Origin: Gemelliphila asaccharolytica
GTDB taxonomy: Bacteria > Bacillota > Bacilli > Staphylococcales > Gemellaceae
NCBI RefSeq assembly: GCF_001553005.1
Contig: NZ_KQ959874.1
Location: forward strand, 49,819 to 113,818
Length of the DNA stretch: 64,000 nucleotides
Reading direction: 5' to 3'
Shown: positions 63,919 to 64,000 of the stretch, piece by piece
Position numbering within the stretch: position 1 is the first letter of the stretch
How the letters are laid out: every line of letters begins with the position of its first letter
Notes under the pieces: model-generated
Database searches by the model: none
What the model was told of the DNA's origin: nothing
The model's input: only the letters and a program-made list of their open reading frames with translations
Made by a program: the position numbers and the translations under genes

Positions 63919-63947
63919 TTGACAATTGTCTATATAATATGTATAAT
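63919..63947 (+). promoter_or_regulatory. Strong promoter upstream of the tRNA gene
   Basis: Perfect TTGACA (63919-63924), 17 bp, perfect TATAAT (63942-63947), ending 27 bases before the tRNA. Confidence 0.85.
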
Positions 63948-63974
63948 ATAACTTGTTCTGTTGAACATTAATAA

Positions 63975-64000
63975 TCCACAGTAGCTCAGTTGGTAGTAGC
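63975..64000 (+). tRNA. 5' part of a tRNA, probably tRNA-Asn (cut by the window end)
   Basis: TCCACAG acceptor strand, TA, then GCTCAGTTGGTAGTAGC of the D arm are visible; TCCACAGTAGCTCAG matches the start of Bacilli tRNA-Asn. The anticodon lies outside the window, so identity is inferred. Confidence 0.7.

Noticed and set aside
1-64000. CRISPR arrays, insertion sequences or prophage genes
   Set aside because: No regularly spaced repeats, transposase or integrase motifs, or phage structural proteins were seen in any frame.

Overview
The window is a strongly AT-rich (about three quarters A+T by eye), gene-dense chromosomal segment of a low-GC Firmicute of the class Bacilli. Lineage markers are the L21-Prp-L27 operon with an L27 that carries a cleavable N-terminal extension, a PurR-type purine repressor next to glmU, the ylbG-rsmD-coaD and clpX-lon-ysxC orders, GpsB, Asp23, OatA, a YtoI-type DRTGG/CBS protein beside nrnA, and an AddB/RexB-type nuclease. 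TGA is used as a stop, Shine-Dalgarno sites are of the AGGAGG type, and promoters are clear sigma-A types (TTGACA-like, 17 bp, TATAAT). The extreme AT bias, RexB-like rather than AddB-like features and a DUF5776-like cell-surface protein suggest a Gemella-like or related host-associated coccus, but this is inference.

Layout. 1-1120: ribosomal operon rplU-prp-rpmA with a probable L21 autoregulatory leader. 1151-3499 (minus): a membrane-anchored protein with SH3-like repeats and a CNNM/CBS transporter. 3700-8405: purR-glmU with a PurR-type operator placed between the -35 and -10 boxes, then ytoI-like and nrnA. 8454-17936: orphan rexB-like gene, yidC, rsmE-gpsB-coaBC-priA. 18056-20884: rpmE2, tdk-prfA-prmC. 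21062-26542: rarA (minus), korAB plus a small membrane protein, and a rodA/ftsW gene (minus). 26788-35866: mutS-mutL-miaA-recX-lepA-hemW. 35979-43418: pnp, ylbG-rsmD-coaD-murG-PAP2 phosphatase-yhdT-panF, a 57-residue ORF and a LysM protein. 43527-49180: clpX-lon-ysxC-acpS-alr. 49396-58242: oatA, deoD, a phosphohexo/pentomutase, a thioesterase, pepT, typA, yugP. 58708-63896: asp23-like, nusB-xseA-xseB-ispA, an aminotransferase and a metallo-hydrolase. The window ends in the first bases of a tRNA gene, probably tRNA-Asn, behind a near-consensus promoter.

How the genes work together. Translation and ribosome factors (L21, L27, L31B, RsmE, RsmD, PrfA, PrmC, LepA, TypA, YsxC, MiaA), DNA repair (RexB, PriA, MutSL, RecX, RarA, XseAB) and cell-envelope building (GlmU, MurG, Alr, OatA, RodA/FtsW-like, PAP2, YidC, GpsB) dominate. 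CoA supply (PanF uptake, CoaBC, CoaD, and AcpS using CoA) and nucleoside salvage (DeoD with a mutase, Tdk) are visible as partial pathways. No prophage, transposase, CRISPR array or recognisable defence island was found. The less ordinary features are the RexB-like protein with no C-terminal cysteines and no adjacent rexA, the PurR operator geometry, a PriA whose last zinc pair is contracted, an unexplained 465-base gap before asp23 with a local GC-rich patch, and a few small uncharacterised proteins. Promoter and hairpin coordinates were counted by hand and may be off by one base.
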